DNA of 64,000 bases from Natrinema ejinorense (lineage in GTDB: Archaea > Halobacteriota > Halobacteria > Halobacteriales > Natrialbaceae). Position 1 is the first letter of the stretch. Every line of letters begins with the position of its first letter. The DNA is taken from the NCBI RefSeq assembly GCF_002494345.1, contig NZ_NXNI01000001.1:310001-374000 (forward strand). The letters are read 5' to 3'. Below the pieces are notes generated by a model, which was given only the letters and a program-made list of their open reading frames with translations, made no database searches and was not told the origin of the DNA. Positions 7,004-14,863 of the stretch are shown piece by piece. A program made the position numbers and the translations under genes.

Positions 7004-7311
7004 GCATCGTCGAGAGCGACGTCGACGTGACGCCGACGCCGCGCTACGAGGACCTCGAGGTCGATCCGCACTTCCCGGAGCGCTGGACCGAGCGATCGCC
7101 GCGGCCACAGCTGAACCCGGCGGTCGCGTGGCTCGAGGCGATCCCGATCGACTACCCGTCGGCTAGTCCGCCAGCAGAGTGCGTCCGACTTCACGAGGTC
7201 ACGGAGATGATGCTGCTGGCCGAGCCCAACGGTCGGCTCGTGACCTGCATCCCGCTGGAGGATCGCCCGCAAGACGAACAGCAGTACATCCGATCCCAGA
7301 TCGACCAATGA
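7000..7311 (+). CDS. Unknown protein, element operon gene 8
   Basis: A 103-residue acidic protein starting MSIVESDVDVTPTPRYEDL. It has a proline-rich N-terminal half and a C-terminal alpha/beta segment (ECVRLHEVTEMMLLAEP). The family is unknown. ATGA overlaps on both sides place it in the operon. Confidence 0.65.
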   Translation: MSIVESDVDVTPTPRYEDLEVDPHFPERWTERSPRPQLNPAVAWLEAIPIDYPSASPPAECVRLHEVTEMMLLAEPNGRLVTCIPLEDRPQDEQQYIRSQIDQ

Positions 7312-7463
7312 GTACCAAAACCCCTGACCCCGAGACCGAAGCGAAAGAGACCGTCGAAGAAAAGCAGGACCTGTTCGAGCGGATTGCCGAGGCGGACCTC
7401 CCGATCTCGGACGATATCGAACGCGTCCTCGAACTTGTCGATGCCGACGGAGGTGACGAATAG
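7308..7463 (+). CDS. Small 51-residue acidic protein, element operon gene 9
   Basis: This is the last gene of the operon, reading MSTKTPDPETEAKETVEEKQ and ending DADGGDE. It is predicted to be mostly helical and highly charged. Its stop lies 15 bp from the end of the convergent integrase gene, so the two transcripts face each other. Function is unknown. Confidence 0.6.
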   Translation: MSTKTPDPETEAKETVEEKQDLFERIAEADLPISDDIERVLELVDADGGDE

Positions 7464-7478
7464 ATGTTGGCGTCGTCT

Positions 7479-8705
7479 TCAGTCGTCGCCGAGGAGCAGC
7501 TGCCGGAGGGCCGCGTTATCGTCGACGGCGTCTTTCGCCTCCATGATGTCGTCGAGGGTGAGATCCTCAAGGTCGGCGACCTCGCCGGCGCTTTCCATCC
7601 AGCGGCGCTCGAGTTCGTCTTCCTCGTCGATAGCCCGCTGGGAGAGAGCCTGCCCGCACCAGACACAGACATCGTTTTCGCGGGGCGTCTCCCGGTCGCA
7701 GCGGGGGCACTTAAGCGGAGCGAGGTCGTCGTGTTCGTCCTCCTGGACGTCCTTCCCGTGGGCCTTCGCGATCTCCCGGTCGTTCGCCTCGGCGAAGACC
7801 GAGACGTACCGAGCGGCGATGTCCGAGCCACGCGTCCAGCCGTGATGGTCCTCGAGGTGGGCCTGGGAGACCCCCTGACTGGCGAGATGGCTGGCCGAGG
7901 ACTTCCGAAAGTTCGAGGGCGTGACCGGCCGGTCGACATCGGCCTTTCGGGCCTTCTCTTTCAGGATGTCGCGGACACGGTTGTTCGAGATCGAGTCGCC
8001 GGAGTTGAGTTTGCAGAACAGCGGATCACTCCCGCTGCCTGGATGGACCTCGAGCCAGCGGTTAACGTAGGGGACCGACGGGATCAGGACGGGCGACCGA
8101 CGGCCCTGCTTCCCGTCGACGGTGACCTGAAGGCCGTACTTGTGGTCGGAGATCTGCTTCGGCGTGAGGTCGAACAGTTCGTACGGTCGTGGGCCGAGGT
8201 CCCAGGCCAGCGCGATCAGCGCGCGATCGCGAAGGTTCGAGCAGGCGTCGATCATCGGGAGGACGTCCTCTTCCCAGCGGAGCATGTCGCCGGGATCCGG
8301 CGCCGGATCGTAGTTGCTGGGGTACCCGCCCGGGACCCACTCCAGACTCTCGGGGATCTCGTCGACATCGTCGTCGCTGGCGAGCTTGCCGAACTGCCGG
8401 AGAGTAACGCGATAGTCCTTGTTGGTCTCCGGCGAGTCAGCCTTCTCAGTGTTGATCCAAGCGACGAGGCGCTCGGCCGCGTCGCGATCCTCGAGGGCGT
8501 CGGCGAGGCCGCCGACCTCCTGGGCCATCTTGACGCCTCGCATGAGATACTTCTCGTGAGCGAAGTCGGAGTACTTCGACGGGCCGAGGATACGGATGCG
8601 ATCGGACATCCGTCGGAGCGCATCGGCGTCGGCCTCGCTCATGTCTTCGGCCTCGTCGATTCGTTCGCGGAGGCGCTTGATCGACTGTTCCGGGTTCGCA
8701 GTCAT
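7479..8705 (-). CDS. Tyrosine recombinase (integrase) with C-terminal zinc ribbon
   Basis: A 408-residue phage-type integrase. The N-terminal SAM-like core-binding domain covers about 20-120 and the catalytic domain about 140-310. Visible catalytic residues are Arg173 (LGPRPYE), Lys199, Arg267, His288 (EDHHGW) and nucleophile Tyr300 (AARYVSVF). The usual HxxR His is Ser (SNFR, 264-267), as I recall for many haloarchaeal element integrases. The C-terminal extension holds CPRC and CVWC (333-350), a zinc ribbon. It would integrate or excise the surrounding element. A TATA-like box sits 30 nt upstream. Confidence 0.95.
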   Translation of the reverse strand: MTANPEQSIKRLRERIDEAEDMSEADADALRRMSDRIRILGPSKYSDFAHEKYLMRGVKMAQEVGGLADALEDRDAAERLVAWINTEKADSPETNKDYRVTLRQFGKLASDDDVDEIPESLEWVPGGYPSNYDPAPDPGDMLRWEEDVLPMIDACSNLRDRALIALAWDLGPRPYELFDLTPKQISDHKYGLQVTVDGKQGRRSPVLIPSVPYVNRWLEVHPGSGSDPLFCKLNSGDSISNNRVRDILKEKARKADVDRPVTPSNFRKSSASHLASQGVSQAHLEDHHGWTRGSDIAARYVSVFAEANDREIAKAHGKDVQEDEHDDLAPLKCPRCDRETPRENDVCVWCGQALSQRAIDEEDELERRWMESAGEVADLEDLTLDDIMEAKDAVDDNAALRQLLLGDD

Positions 8706-8990
8706 GCTGACTTAACATTCAAGTATGGGCATGTAAAGATCGGGTTCGGAGCCCTCCCCGGGCATGCTTCTCACGAACGTCACGAGTCGAAGACGAGTGA
8801 CGACGCCGTGAAAACGATCGAGGGAGGGCCCGGTGGTCTTCGCCGAGCGAAGCGAGGGCTCTCTGTGGTCGCGTTTCGGACACGCTGGCTACTGACGAGT
8901 GGTCTGGCATAGCGGTTCGGCCCAACATCTTGGTGAAAGTGGCTTCTGTCGGTACGCCATTGATCTACTCCCGCGGTTTCGGAGGAGACA
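8706..8990. other. Gap between integrase and chromosome; possible element border
   Basis: Minus-strand CTTTACAT (8731-8738) is a good TATA-like box for a leaderless integrase mRNA. No credible gene is seen in the 285 bp. GGGTTCGGAGCCC (8742-8754) vaguely recalls a tRNA T-arm but does not fold as one. A GGAGGAG ribosome-binding site at 8981-8987 precedes the next gene. The attachment site of the element could lie here, but I cannot point to repeated ends within the window. Confidence 0.4.
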
Positions 8991-9533
8991 ATGGACGAGA
9001 AACGGATGACGGCCGAGAGAGACGAACCGTTCGTCGTATTCCTCATCGGGATGTGCATCAACAGCTACTGGAAGATACACGAGTGGCTCCCCATCGCGTT
9101 GACGATGCCGCGGATGATACGGGAACTCGAATCTCAGGACGATTCCGGGCTCGTGAGCTACGAGACTACGTTCAACACGCGCACGATTCTGATGGTTCAA
9201 TACTGGGAGTCGTTCGACAGGCTCCGAGAATACGCCCGCGATGCGGACCAGAAGCACGTCCCTGCGTGGGTCGACTACAACCGATCGAGTGGACGAACCG
9301 GAGATGTCGGGATCTTCCACGAAACGTACCTCGTTGACCAGGACGATTACGAGACCGTCTACAACAATATGCCAGCCTTCGGACTCGGCAAAGCGGGAAC
9401 GCTGAAACCAGCGGACGGGCCACTCGAAACGGCGGGCAAACGGCTGGGAACGGACGACGACGGCCCTGTAGTCTCTGAAGACGGCTCACTCACCGGCCCG
9501 ATGCCCGATACCACGGAGGATTGCGACCAGTGA
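8991..9533 (+). CDS. DUF4188 family protein
   Basis: The protein has 180 residues. The pattern FVVFLIGMCINSYWKIHEWLP, a YWESFDRLREYARD segment and the ending NMPAFGLGKAG match my memory of DUF4188 proteins, predicted ferredoxin-fold relatives of antibiotic-biosynthesis monooxygenases. The activity is unproven. The ATG at 8991 is favoured over the one at 9006 because GGAGGAG ends 3 nt upstream. The last 35 residues are an acidic tail. It is probably the first gene of the normal chromosome after the element. Confidence 0.8.
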   Translation: MDEKRMTAERDEPFVVFLIGMCINSYWKIHEWLPIALTMPRMIRELESQDDSGLVSYETTFNTRTILMVQYWESFDRLREYARDADQKHVPAWVDYNRSSGRTGDVGIFHETYLVDQDDYETVYNNMPAFGLGKAGTLKPADGPLETAGKRLGTDDDGPVVSEDGSLTGPMPDTTEDCDQ

Positions 9534-9635
9534 CTCACCGCCCCAGTGCCGTCGGACTCGAGCAGCCGGCGGTCGATCACCGCTCGGTCGTCTCGTCGAC
9601 CGGCTGTCGCCGTCCCGGAGCACGGCATGGTCGTC

Positions 9636-10295
9636 TCACTCGAGGTCCGCGAGGATCGCTGGCACCGCAGTCGCGATCTCGTCCTGGTGGACGGAAGCGG
9701 CTGCGCGCGGATCGGGGTCGGGGCCGCCATCGAGCAGGACCTGAATCGCGGCCATTCCGGCGTCGGTCGCGCCGCGAACGTCGGCCTCGACCTCGTCGCC
9801 GACGTAGACCGCGTCGGCGGGGTCGACGCCCAGTTCGGCCGCGATCGCTTCGAACGCCCGCGGATCCGGTTTGCCGGCCTCGAGTTCGCCGGTGACCAGC
9901 GCGGCGTCGAACGTACCCTCCCAGCCCAAGGTCTCGAGTTTGTCTCGTTGGGCGCGGACGGGACCGTTCGTGAGCAAGCCGACGCGATACTCCTCGCGGA
10001 GGGCTGCAAGCATGGACTCGATGCCCGGCAGCGCCTCGAGGTCGTCGGCGATCGTCTCGCGATAGGCCGTCGCGACGGCGGCCGGATCGGCATCGCTGTC
10101 GGTGTCTGCGAGCAGGTCGGCGAAGATGGGTTCGCGCGTCTCGGTGGTGAGGTTCCGGCGGTGGGCCTTAAGGTACGATTCGCGCGTGAGCGAGGGCGCA
10201 CCCGCCGCGGTCGTGGCTTCCTCCAAGATGGTCGCGCGATCCCGTCCGGGAACGGCGAGCGTGTAATCGAGGTCGAAGACGACCGCCTGTGGCAT
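9636..10295 (-). CDS. HAD-superfamily hydrolase
   Basis: The protein has 219 residues. Motif I is VFDLDYTLA with nucleophile Asp8 and acid/base Asp10. Motif II is LLTNGP, the lysine motif is AGKPDPRAF, and the last motif is YVGDEVEADV. A helical cap lies between residues 15 and 85. This is a phosphatase-type HAD of the phosphoglycolate phosphatase-like group; the substrate cannot be told from sequence. It stands alone, about 100 bp from each neighbour. Confidence 0.9.
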   Translation of the reverse strand: MPQAVVFDLDYTLAVPGRDRATILEEATTAAGAPSLTRESYLKAHRRNLTTETREPIFADLLADTDSDADPAAVATAYRETIADDLEALPGIESMLAALREEYRVGLLTNGPVRAQRDKLETLGWEGTFDAALVTGELEAGKPDPRAFEAIAAELGVDPADAVYVGDEVEADVRGATDAGMAAIQVLLDGGPDPDPRAAASVHQDEIATAVPAILADLE

Positions 10296-10393
10296 AGGTG
10301 TGAGAGAGGGCTCGAGCGAGTTGAAGCTATCCCTTCCGATCCGAACCGTTGGCCGTCACGCCGTGTGTGACTGGGTTCGACGGTTCCAAGCGT

Positions 10394-11725
10394 TCAGTCG
10401 TTCGTCGATCGAGTCGCCCCTGTGCGTCGCCGCTCGAGCAGCGAGACGGCGACGGGTTCGATCCGGCTCGAGTACTGCATGAGCGACGTGCCGAGGATGC
10501 TCATGACGAGGACGTAGCCGACGGCAAAGGCGTAGAGGTCGGTGGCTGTGCCGGTCGCGATACCCGTGCCCGCACCCGACAGGACGAGGCTCGCAATGAT
10601 CAGGGAGAACTCGCCGCGGGTTGCCATGCCGAAGCCGACCCGGAGCGATCGGCGGTCGTCGAGGTCGTAGATTCGCCCGCCGAGATAGCCGCTGATGATC
10701 TTCGTCGGCGTCGTCACGATCACGGCGGCGACGATCAGCCCGAGAATGGGGAGCGTGAACAGTCCCGGATCGGTGACGAGTCCGATCCAGAAGAAGAAGA
10801 TCGCCGCGAAGGCATCGCGGAGCGGCTCGAGCAACCGTTCCAGGTCGTGGACGTGATCGGTCGCGGAGAAGGTCATGCCGACGAAAAACGCGGCGACGGC
10901 CTCGCTGACGCCCAGTGCGAGCGCTGCTCCGGCGACCAGGATCGTGACGCCGAGTGCCCGGACGACCACGAACTCGTTCGTCTCGGCGTCGAGAAAGCGC
11001 TGAAAGGTACCGGTTCCGTAGGTGACGAGCGCGAGCAACGCGAGGATGACGCCGATCGCGATCGCGATCTGCCCCATCGCGTCCCCGAGATCCCCGCCCC
11101 CGAGGACGAGCGCGGACACGATCGCCAGATAGACGGCGATGAACAGGTCCTCGTAGACGAGCGTCCCAAGGATCGGTTCGGACTCGTCGTTTGCGATCCA
11201 CCCCAGATCGATCAGCGACTTCGTGATGATGGCACTCGAAGAGATGTAGACGATCCCCGCAGTGAGAAAGGCCGCGAGGAAGCTCCCGAAGACCAGGTAT
11301 CCGAAGCCCAGCCCGATACCGAAGTTGATGACCAGATCGATGGAGCCGGCCTTGCCGATCCGGTCCTTGCTCGCGATCAGTCGATTCAGGTTGAACTCGA
11401 GCCCGAGGAAGAACAACAGGAGGACGATCCCGATTTCCGCACCGACGACGATGAAGTCGGTTTCGCCGAGTGCGAGCCCACCGAGCGCTGCGAGGAGGTC
11501 GACGCCGCCGACGGCGAGTTCGGGAACGGTGACTGCGAGACCACCGATTCCGATCTCGCTGCCCGCGAGCGTCGGAAGTTCGCCGAGCACGTTCGACCCC
11601 AGCAAGACGCCGGTGACGATGTAAAACGGGATCACCGACTGGTCGATCCGACTCGAGAGGACGCCCGCGAGTGCGACCGCGATAAAGAGAATCCCGACGT
11701 CGACGAGCGCCGTTTCAGTCGCCAC
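10394..11725 (-). CDS. CPA2-family cation/H+ antiporter (KhtU/KefB-like)
   Basis: The protein has 443 residues with about 12-13 hydrophobic helices, including the conserved patterns FFLGLEFNLNRL, GTLVYEDLFIAVYL, FFFWIGLVTDP and MATRGEFSLII of monovalent cation:proton antiporters-2. It lacks the C-terminal RCK domain of KefB/KefC. The separate RCK_C protein encoded 34 bp upstream supplies that function, as in Bacillus KhtTU. It would export K+ (or Na+) in exchange for protons across the cytoplasmic membrane. Confidence 0.9.
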   Translation of the reverse strand: MATETALVDVGILFIAVALAGVLSSRIDQSVIPFYIVTGVLLGSNVLGELPTLAGSEIGIGGLAVTVPELAVGGVDLLAALGGLALGETDFIVVGAEIGIVLLLFFLGLEFNLNRLIASKDRIGKAGSIDLVINFGIGLGFGYLVFGSFLAAFLTAGIVYISSSAIITKSLIDLGWIANDESEPILGTLVYEDLFIAVYLAIVSALVLGGGDLGDAMGQIAIAIGVILALLALVTYGTGTFQRFLDAETNEFVVVRALGVTILVAGAALALGVSEAVAAFFVGMTFSATDHVHDLERLLEPLRDAFAAIFFFWIGLVTDPGLFTLPILGLIVAAVIVTTPTKIISGYLGGRIYDLDDRRSLRVGFGMATRGEFSLIIASLVLSGAGTGIATGTATDLYAFAVGYVLVMSILGTSLMQYSSRIEPVAVSLLERRRTGATRSTND

Positions 11726-11759
11726 TAGCGCTCACCTCGACCGAGGGCATCTGTCGCGA

Positions 11760-12254
11760 TCACTCTTCGAGACCAGCACCGAGCAGGTTTTCGAACTGGG
11801 CGCAGTCCTCGCGGTCGCCGATGACGACTACGGTGTCGCCGACCTCGAGGACGGTTTCCGGCGTCGGCGGCGAGATCAACTCCTCGCCGCGCTGGATCGC
11901 GACGATAGAGACGCCCGTCCGATCGCGGATATTCGACTCGGCGAGGCTCTGGCCGGCGAATTCGGCGCTTTCGGCGACGCCGTACCACTCGAGGTAGGTG
12001 TCGTCTGAGAGCATCGTCTCCACCTGTTCGGCTTGTACCGGCTGGAAGTACGCTCCCTCCAGAATCGTGCCGATTTTCCGGGCGAGGCGGTCCGACGCCT
12101 CGAAGATCTTCTCGCCGTCTGCGTCCCCATCCGGTTTCAGGTACACCTCTCGTTTCCCCGTATTGTGGGTCACGATGACGAGCCGCTCGCCATCCTCGAG
12201 TTCGACCTCGAATTTCTTCCCGACGCCGGGGAGGTCGCTCTCGTATACTGTCAT
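11760..12254 (-). CDS. KhtT-like regulatory subunit with TrkA-C domain
   Basis: A soluble 164-residue protein. Residues 1-80 match the KhtT N-terminal domain (MTVYESDLPGVGKKFEVEL). Residues 85-160 form an RCK_C/TrkA-C domain (VGDTVVVIGDREDCAQFENL). It lies immediately upstream of the antiporter gene on the same strand. In the Bacillus pair, KhtT gates the antiporter in response to ligands and pH. The methylglyoxal synthase gene 99 bp further upstream makes a related role attractive but unproven. Confidence 0.87.
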   Translation of the reverse strand: MTVYESDLPGVGKKFEVELEDGERLVIVTHNTGKREVYLKPDGDADGEKIFEASDRLARKIGTILEGAYFQPVQAEQVETMLSDDTYLEWYGVAESAEFAGQSLAESNIRDRTGVSIVAIQRGEELISPPTPETVLEVGDTVVVIGDREDCAQFENLLGAGLEE

Positions 12255-12353
12255 ACCAGTACCTTCGAAGCCGACGCATTAAATAGCGTTCCCGTCGCAG
12301 AGACGGAATCGGTTTTCAATCCGGACCGATCGCGCCTCGCCGACAGCTGACGG

Positions 12354-12722
12354 CTACTCTGCCAATCCCTCGATGAGGAACTCCGCGGAGGCGAGGTTCG
12401 TCGCCAGCGCCGTGTCGTGGACGTCACAGATCCGCAGCAGCGCCGAGATATCGGGCTCGTGGGGCTGGGCCCGGAGCGGATCCCGAAGGAAGACGACCCC
12501 GTCGAGGTTTCCCTCCGCGATCTCCGACCCGATCATCAGGTCGCCACCGAGGGGGCCGGACTCCTTGCGTTCGACCTCGAGATCGGTCCCCTCCATGAGC
12601 CGTTTCCCAGTGGTTCCGGTCGCGATCAGCTCGTACGTTCGGAGTTGCGCTTCGTGGGTCTGTGCGAACTCGATGAGATCGGGCTTCTTCTCGTCGTGGG
12701 CGATCAGCGCGACACGTGTCAT
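12354..12722 (-). CDS. mgsA: Methylglyoxal synthase
   Basis: The protein has 122 residues and converts dihydroxyacetone phosphate to methylglyoxal and phosphate. Visible family motifs are ALIAHDEKK, TGTTGKRL, SGPLGGDLMIG (catalytic Asp61), FLRDPLRAQPHEPD (Asp81, His88, Asp91) and LLRICDVHDTALATN. It is shorter than E. coli MgsA (152 residues) but all catalytic positions are present. Its strand and neighbourhood tie it to the KhtTU-like antiporter pair. Confidence 0.94.
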   Translation of the reverse strand: MTRVALIAHDEKKPDLIEFAQTHEAQLRTYELIATGTTGKRLMEGTDLEVERKESGPLGGDLMIGSEIAEGNLDGVVFLRDPLRAQPHEPDISALLRICDVHDTALATNLASAEFLIEGLAE

Positions 12723-12817
12723 ACTGACCCATCACCCTCGCGAAAAATAAACGCTCGTCCGGGGGGGCCGATCGCGCTCGCTCGAGCGTCCGCGTCGGCT
12801 CCGGCGGTCCGGACCGA

Positions 12818-13519
12818 TCAGAACTCCTCGACGTGTGGCCTGACGTCGAGTTCGAGCGTCCAGGCCGACCGATCCTGCGTGACGAGGTGCCAGTAGGAGT
12901 CGGCGATCGCGTCCGGATCGAGAAACTCGTCTTCCTCGCGGTCGGGCTGTGCGTCGCGAACCGCCGGCGGTTCGATCTGCCCGTCGATCACCACGTGGGC
13001 GACGTGGATCCCCTCGGGGCCGAGTTCTCGAGCCATCGACTCGGCCAGTCCACGGACGGCGAACTTGGCGGCACTGAATCCGACCGCGCCGCCGCGACCC
13101 CGAACCGCGGAGGTCGCTCCAGTGAAGACGATCGTGCCACCGCCCTCGGCGAGCATGTCGTCGACGGCCGCCTGTGAACACAACAGACCGCCCTGTGCCG
13201 AGACGCGCCACGCCCGTTCGAACTCCGACGGTGAAATGTCCCGGATCCCCTTCCAGGACCCGCCGCTCGCGTGATTGACGAGGATATCGACGGGGCCGAA
13301 GGCGTCCCGAACCGCTCGAAACCCCGCCTCGACCGCGTCGGGATCCGTGATGTCCGTCGGAACGGCGAGTGCGTCGTCGCCGAGGTCGGCCGCCAGTTGC
13401 TCGAGGAAGTCCGCCGAGCGGGCGAACAGTCCCACGCGACAGCCCTCGGCGACGAATTTCCTGGCGATCGATGCTCCGAGTCCCGGACCGACGCCGGCGA
13501 TGACGGCCGTCCCTGCCAT
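12818..13519 (-). CDS. SDR-fold oxidoreductase-like protein with Tyr-to-Phe change
   Basis: The protein has 233 residues from the ATG at 13519. The Rossmann glycine motif is GVGPGLG (9-15), and VNHASGG replaces the usual NNAG. The Ser (137) and Lys (152) of the SDR active site are present, but the catalytic Tyr is Phe148 (GFSAAK). The rest of the fold looks intact (LAESMARELGPEGIHV). It may bind NAD(P) without classical dehydrogenase chemistry, or use a different proton donor. In-frame residues upstream of 13519 are unlikely to be translated. Confidence 0.88.
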   Translation of the reverse strand: MAGTAVIAGVGPGLGASIARKFVAEGCRVGLFARSADFLEQLAADLGDDALAVPTDITDPDAVEAGFRAVRDAFGPVDILVNHASGGSWKGIRDISPSEFERAWRVSAQGGLLCSQAAVDDMLAEGGGTIVFTGATSAVRGRGGAVGFSAAKFAVRGLAESMARELGPEGIHVAHVVIDGQIEPPAVRDAQPDREEDEFLDPDAIADSYWHLVTQDRSAWTLELDVRPHVEEF

Positions 13520-13694
13520 GTCGTGTTTCACGGTGACACGATACAAAACCGTGTTCGTGGCGGTGATCGACAGCCACACGGACCGCTTCGGTGCACGAAC
13601 CGGCGACGGAGGGCGGGTGACGTTTATATTAGCACGGTGCGAGTCGAGACGATCACCCGAGAGCTATCCGCGCTCGCACCGACGGTTCGGTCGA

Positions 13695-14378
13695 ATGTCG
13701 TTCGATCCTGACCGCGTCACGACGATCACGTTCGACTCTTACAGCACCATCGTCGACGTCGATGCGGCCATGCAGGCATTGGCCGATCGCGTCGACGATC
13801 CCGAGCCGGTATCGACCCTGTGGCGCCACCGGTCGCTCGAGTACACGCTCGTCGCGAACTATCTCGACGCCTACCAGCCGTTCTACGAGATGAACCGCGA
13901 CGCGCTCCAGTACGCGCTGGACGTGTTCGGCGTCGACATCACCGAAGCCGAACGCGACGAAATTCTGGCGGTCTACCACGAACTCGAGGTCTTCGACGAC
14001 GTGCGAGACGGAATCGAACGGCTTCGGGACGGTGGCTACGACTGTTATGTCGTCTCGAACGGCGATCCCGACATGCTGTCATCGATGATCGACCACGCCG
14101 ATATCGACGATCTCCTGGCGGACACGATCAGCGCTGACGAGGTAGCGACGTTCAAACCCGCCGCCGAACTCTATCGTCACGCGGCCGCGAGGACCGGAAC
14201 GCCGATCGACGAGATGGTCCACGTCACCGCCATCTGGTACGACGTCATGGGTGCCAAACACGCCGGCATGCAGGGTGTGTGGGCCGATCGAAAGGGACGA
14301 CCGTGGGAATCGGTCGCCGGTCGGCCGGATCTAACCGTCGAATCGTTCCACGAGCTGGCCGACGCGCTCGGGGTGTGA
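13695..14378 (+). CDS. Haloacid dehalogenase type II (HAD superfamily)
   Basis: The protein has 227 residues from the ATG at 13695. TITFDSYSTIVDV holds nucleophile Asp14. VVSNGDPDML is motif II, TFKPAAELYRHAA the lysine motif, and VTAIWYDVMGAKHAG the C-terminal motif, as in L-2-haloacid dehalogenases. Those enzymes hydrolyse 2-haloalkanoates to hydroxy acids, but many relatives act on other substrates. The next catalytic gene downstream encodes a haloalkane-dehalogenase-like hydrolase. Confidence 0.88.
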   Translation: MSFDPDRVTTITFDSYSTIVDVDAAMQALADRVDDPEPVSTLWRHRSLEYTLVANYLDAYQPFYEMNRDALQYALDVFGVDITEAERDEILAVYHELEVFDDVRDGIERLRDGGYDCYVVSNGDPDMLSSMIDHADIDDLLADTISADEVATFKPAAELYRHAAARTGTPIDEMVHVTAIWYDVMGAKHAGMQGVWADRKGRPWESVAGRPDLTVESFHELADALGV

Positions 14379-14482
14379 TCCCCGCTGCCCTGTTCGGTCC
14401 CCCGGTCGTCCGGACAACGGTTGTGCAGACCCGATGCATTGCAGAGGATCATTGAAGACGGTCCGTGGCGAACGCCCGGTAC

Positions 14483-14770
14483 ATGACTGAGCAGGTCGTT
14501 CTCACGTCGACAACCGCGCCGGCTGCCGTCGATGACGTTCCGCCGAGCGCCAAACTCGTGTTGACTGTCCTCGCACACGAGGGATCGCTGACGCAATCCC
14601 AACTCGCCGAGGAGACGTTGCTCCCGACTCGAACGGTTCGCTACGCGATGAACAAACTCGAGGACCACGACCTCGTGGACTCGCAGATCTCCTTTACGGA
14701 CGCCAGACAACACGTCTACTCCCTCAACACCGATCGCTTTGCGGACGCGACACAGGAACTGCAGCCGTAA
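14483..14770 (+). CDS. Winged helix-turn-helix regulator
   Basis: The protein has 95 residues from the ATG at 14483; an in-frame GTG at 14465 is possible. PPSAKLVLTVLAHEGSLTQS, QLAEETLLPTRTVRYAMNKL and DARQHVYSL match the small MarR/TrmB-like wHTH proteins common in haloarchaea. The recognition helix is about TRTVRYAMNKLEDH. It lies between two hydrolase genes and might control them; the sequence shows no clear operator. Confidence 0.85.
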   Translation: MTEQVVLTSTTAPAAVDDVPPSAKLVLTVLAHEGSLTQSQLAEETLLPTRTVRYAMNKLEDHDLVDSQISFTDARQHVYSLNTDRFADATQELQP

Positions 14771-14863
14771 TCGACTCGAGCAACGGCGCCCGGCGACGCG
14801 AATCCGTCCGCATTCCGACGGACGCCAATCACTAATGTCACCGGCGTGGCAGCGCGACACGGC

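Noticed and set aside
8738-8765. Possible partial tRNA (T-arm-like GGGTTCGGAGCCC) next to the integrase
   Set aside because: Only three stem pairs form and no acceptor, anticodon or D-arm can be built around it. I do not call it an att site.
7464-8912. 482-codon plus-strand frame opposite the integrase
   Set aside because: It mirrors the integrase codons; the integrase has catalytic residues and a promoter, while this frame has no recognisable feature.
10349-11728. 459-codon plus-strand frame opposite the antiporter
   Set aside because: It has a very charged artificial composition, while the antiporter on the other strand has a clear membrane topology and family motifs.
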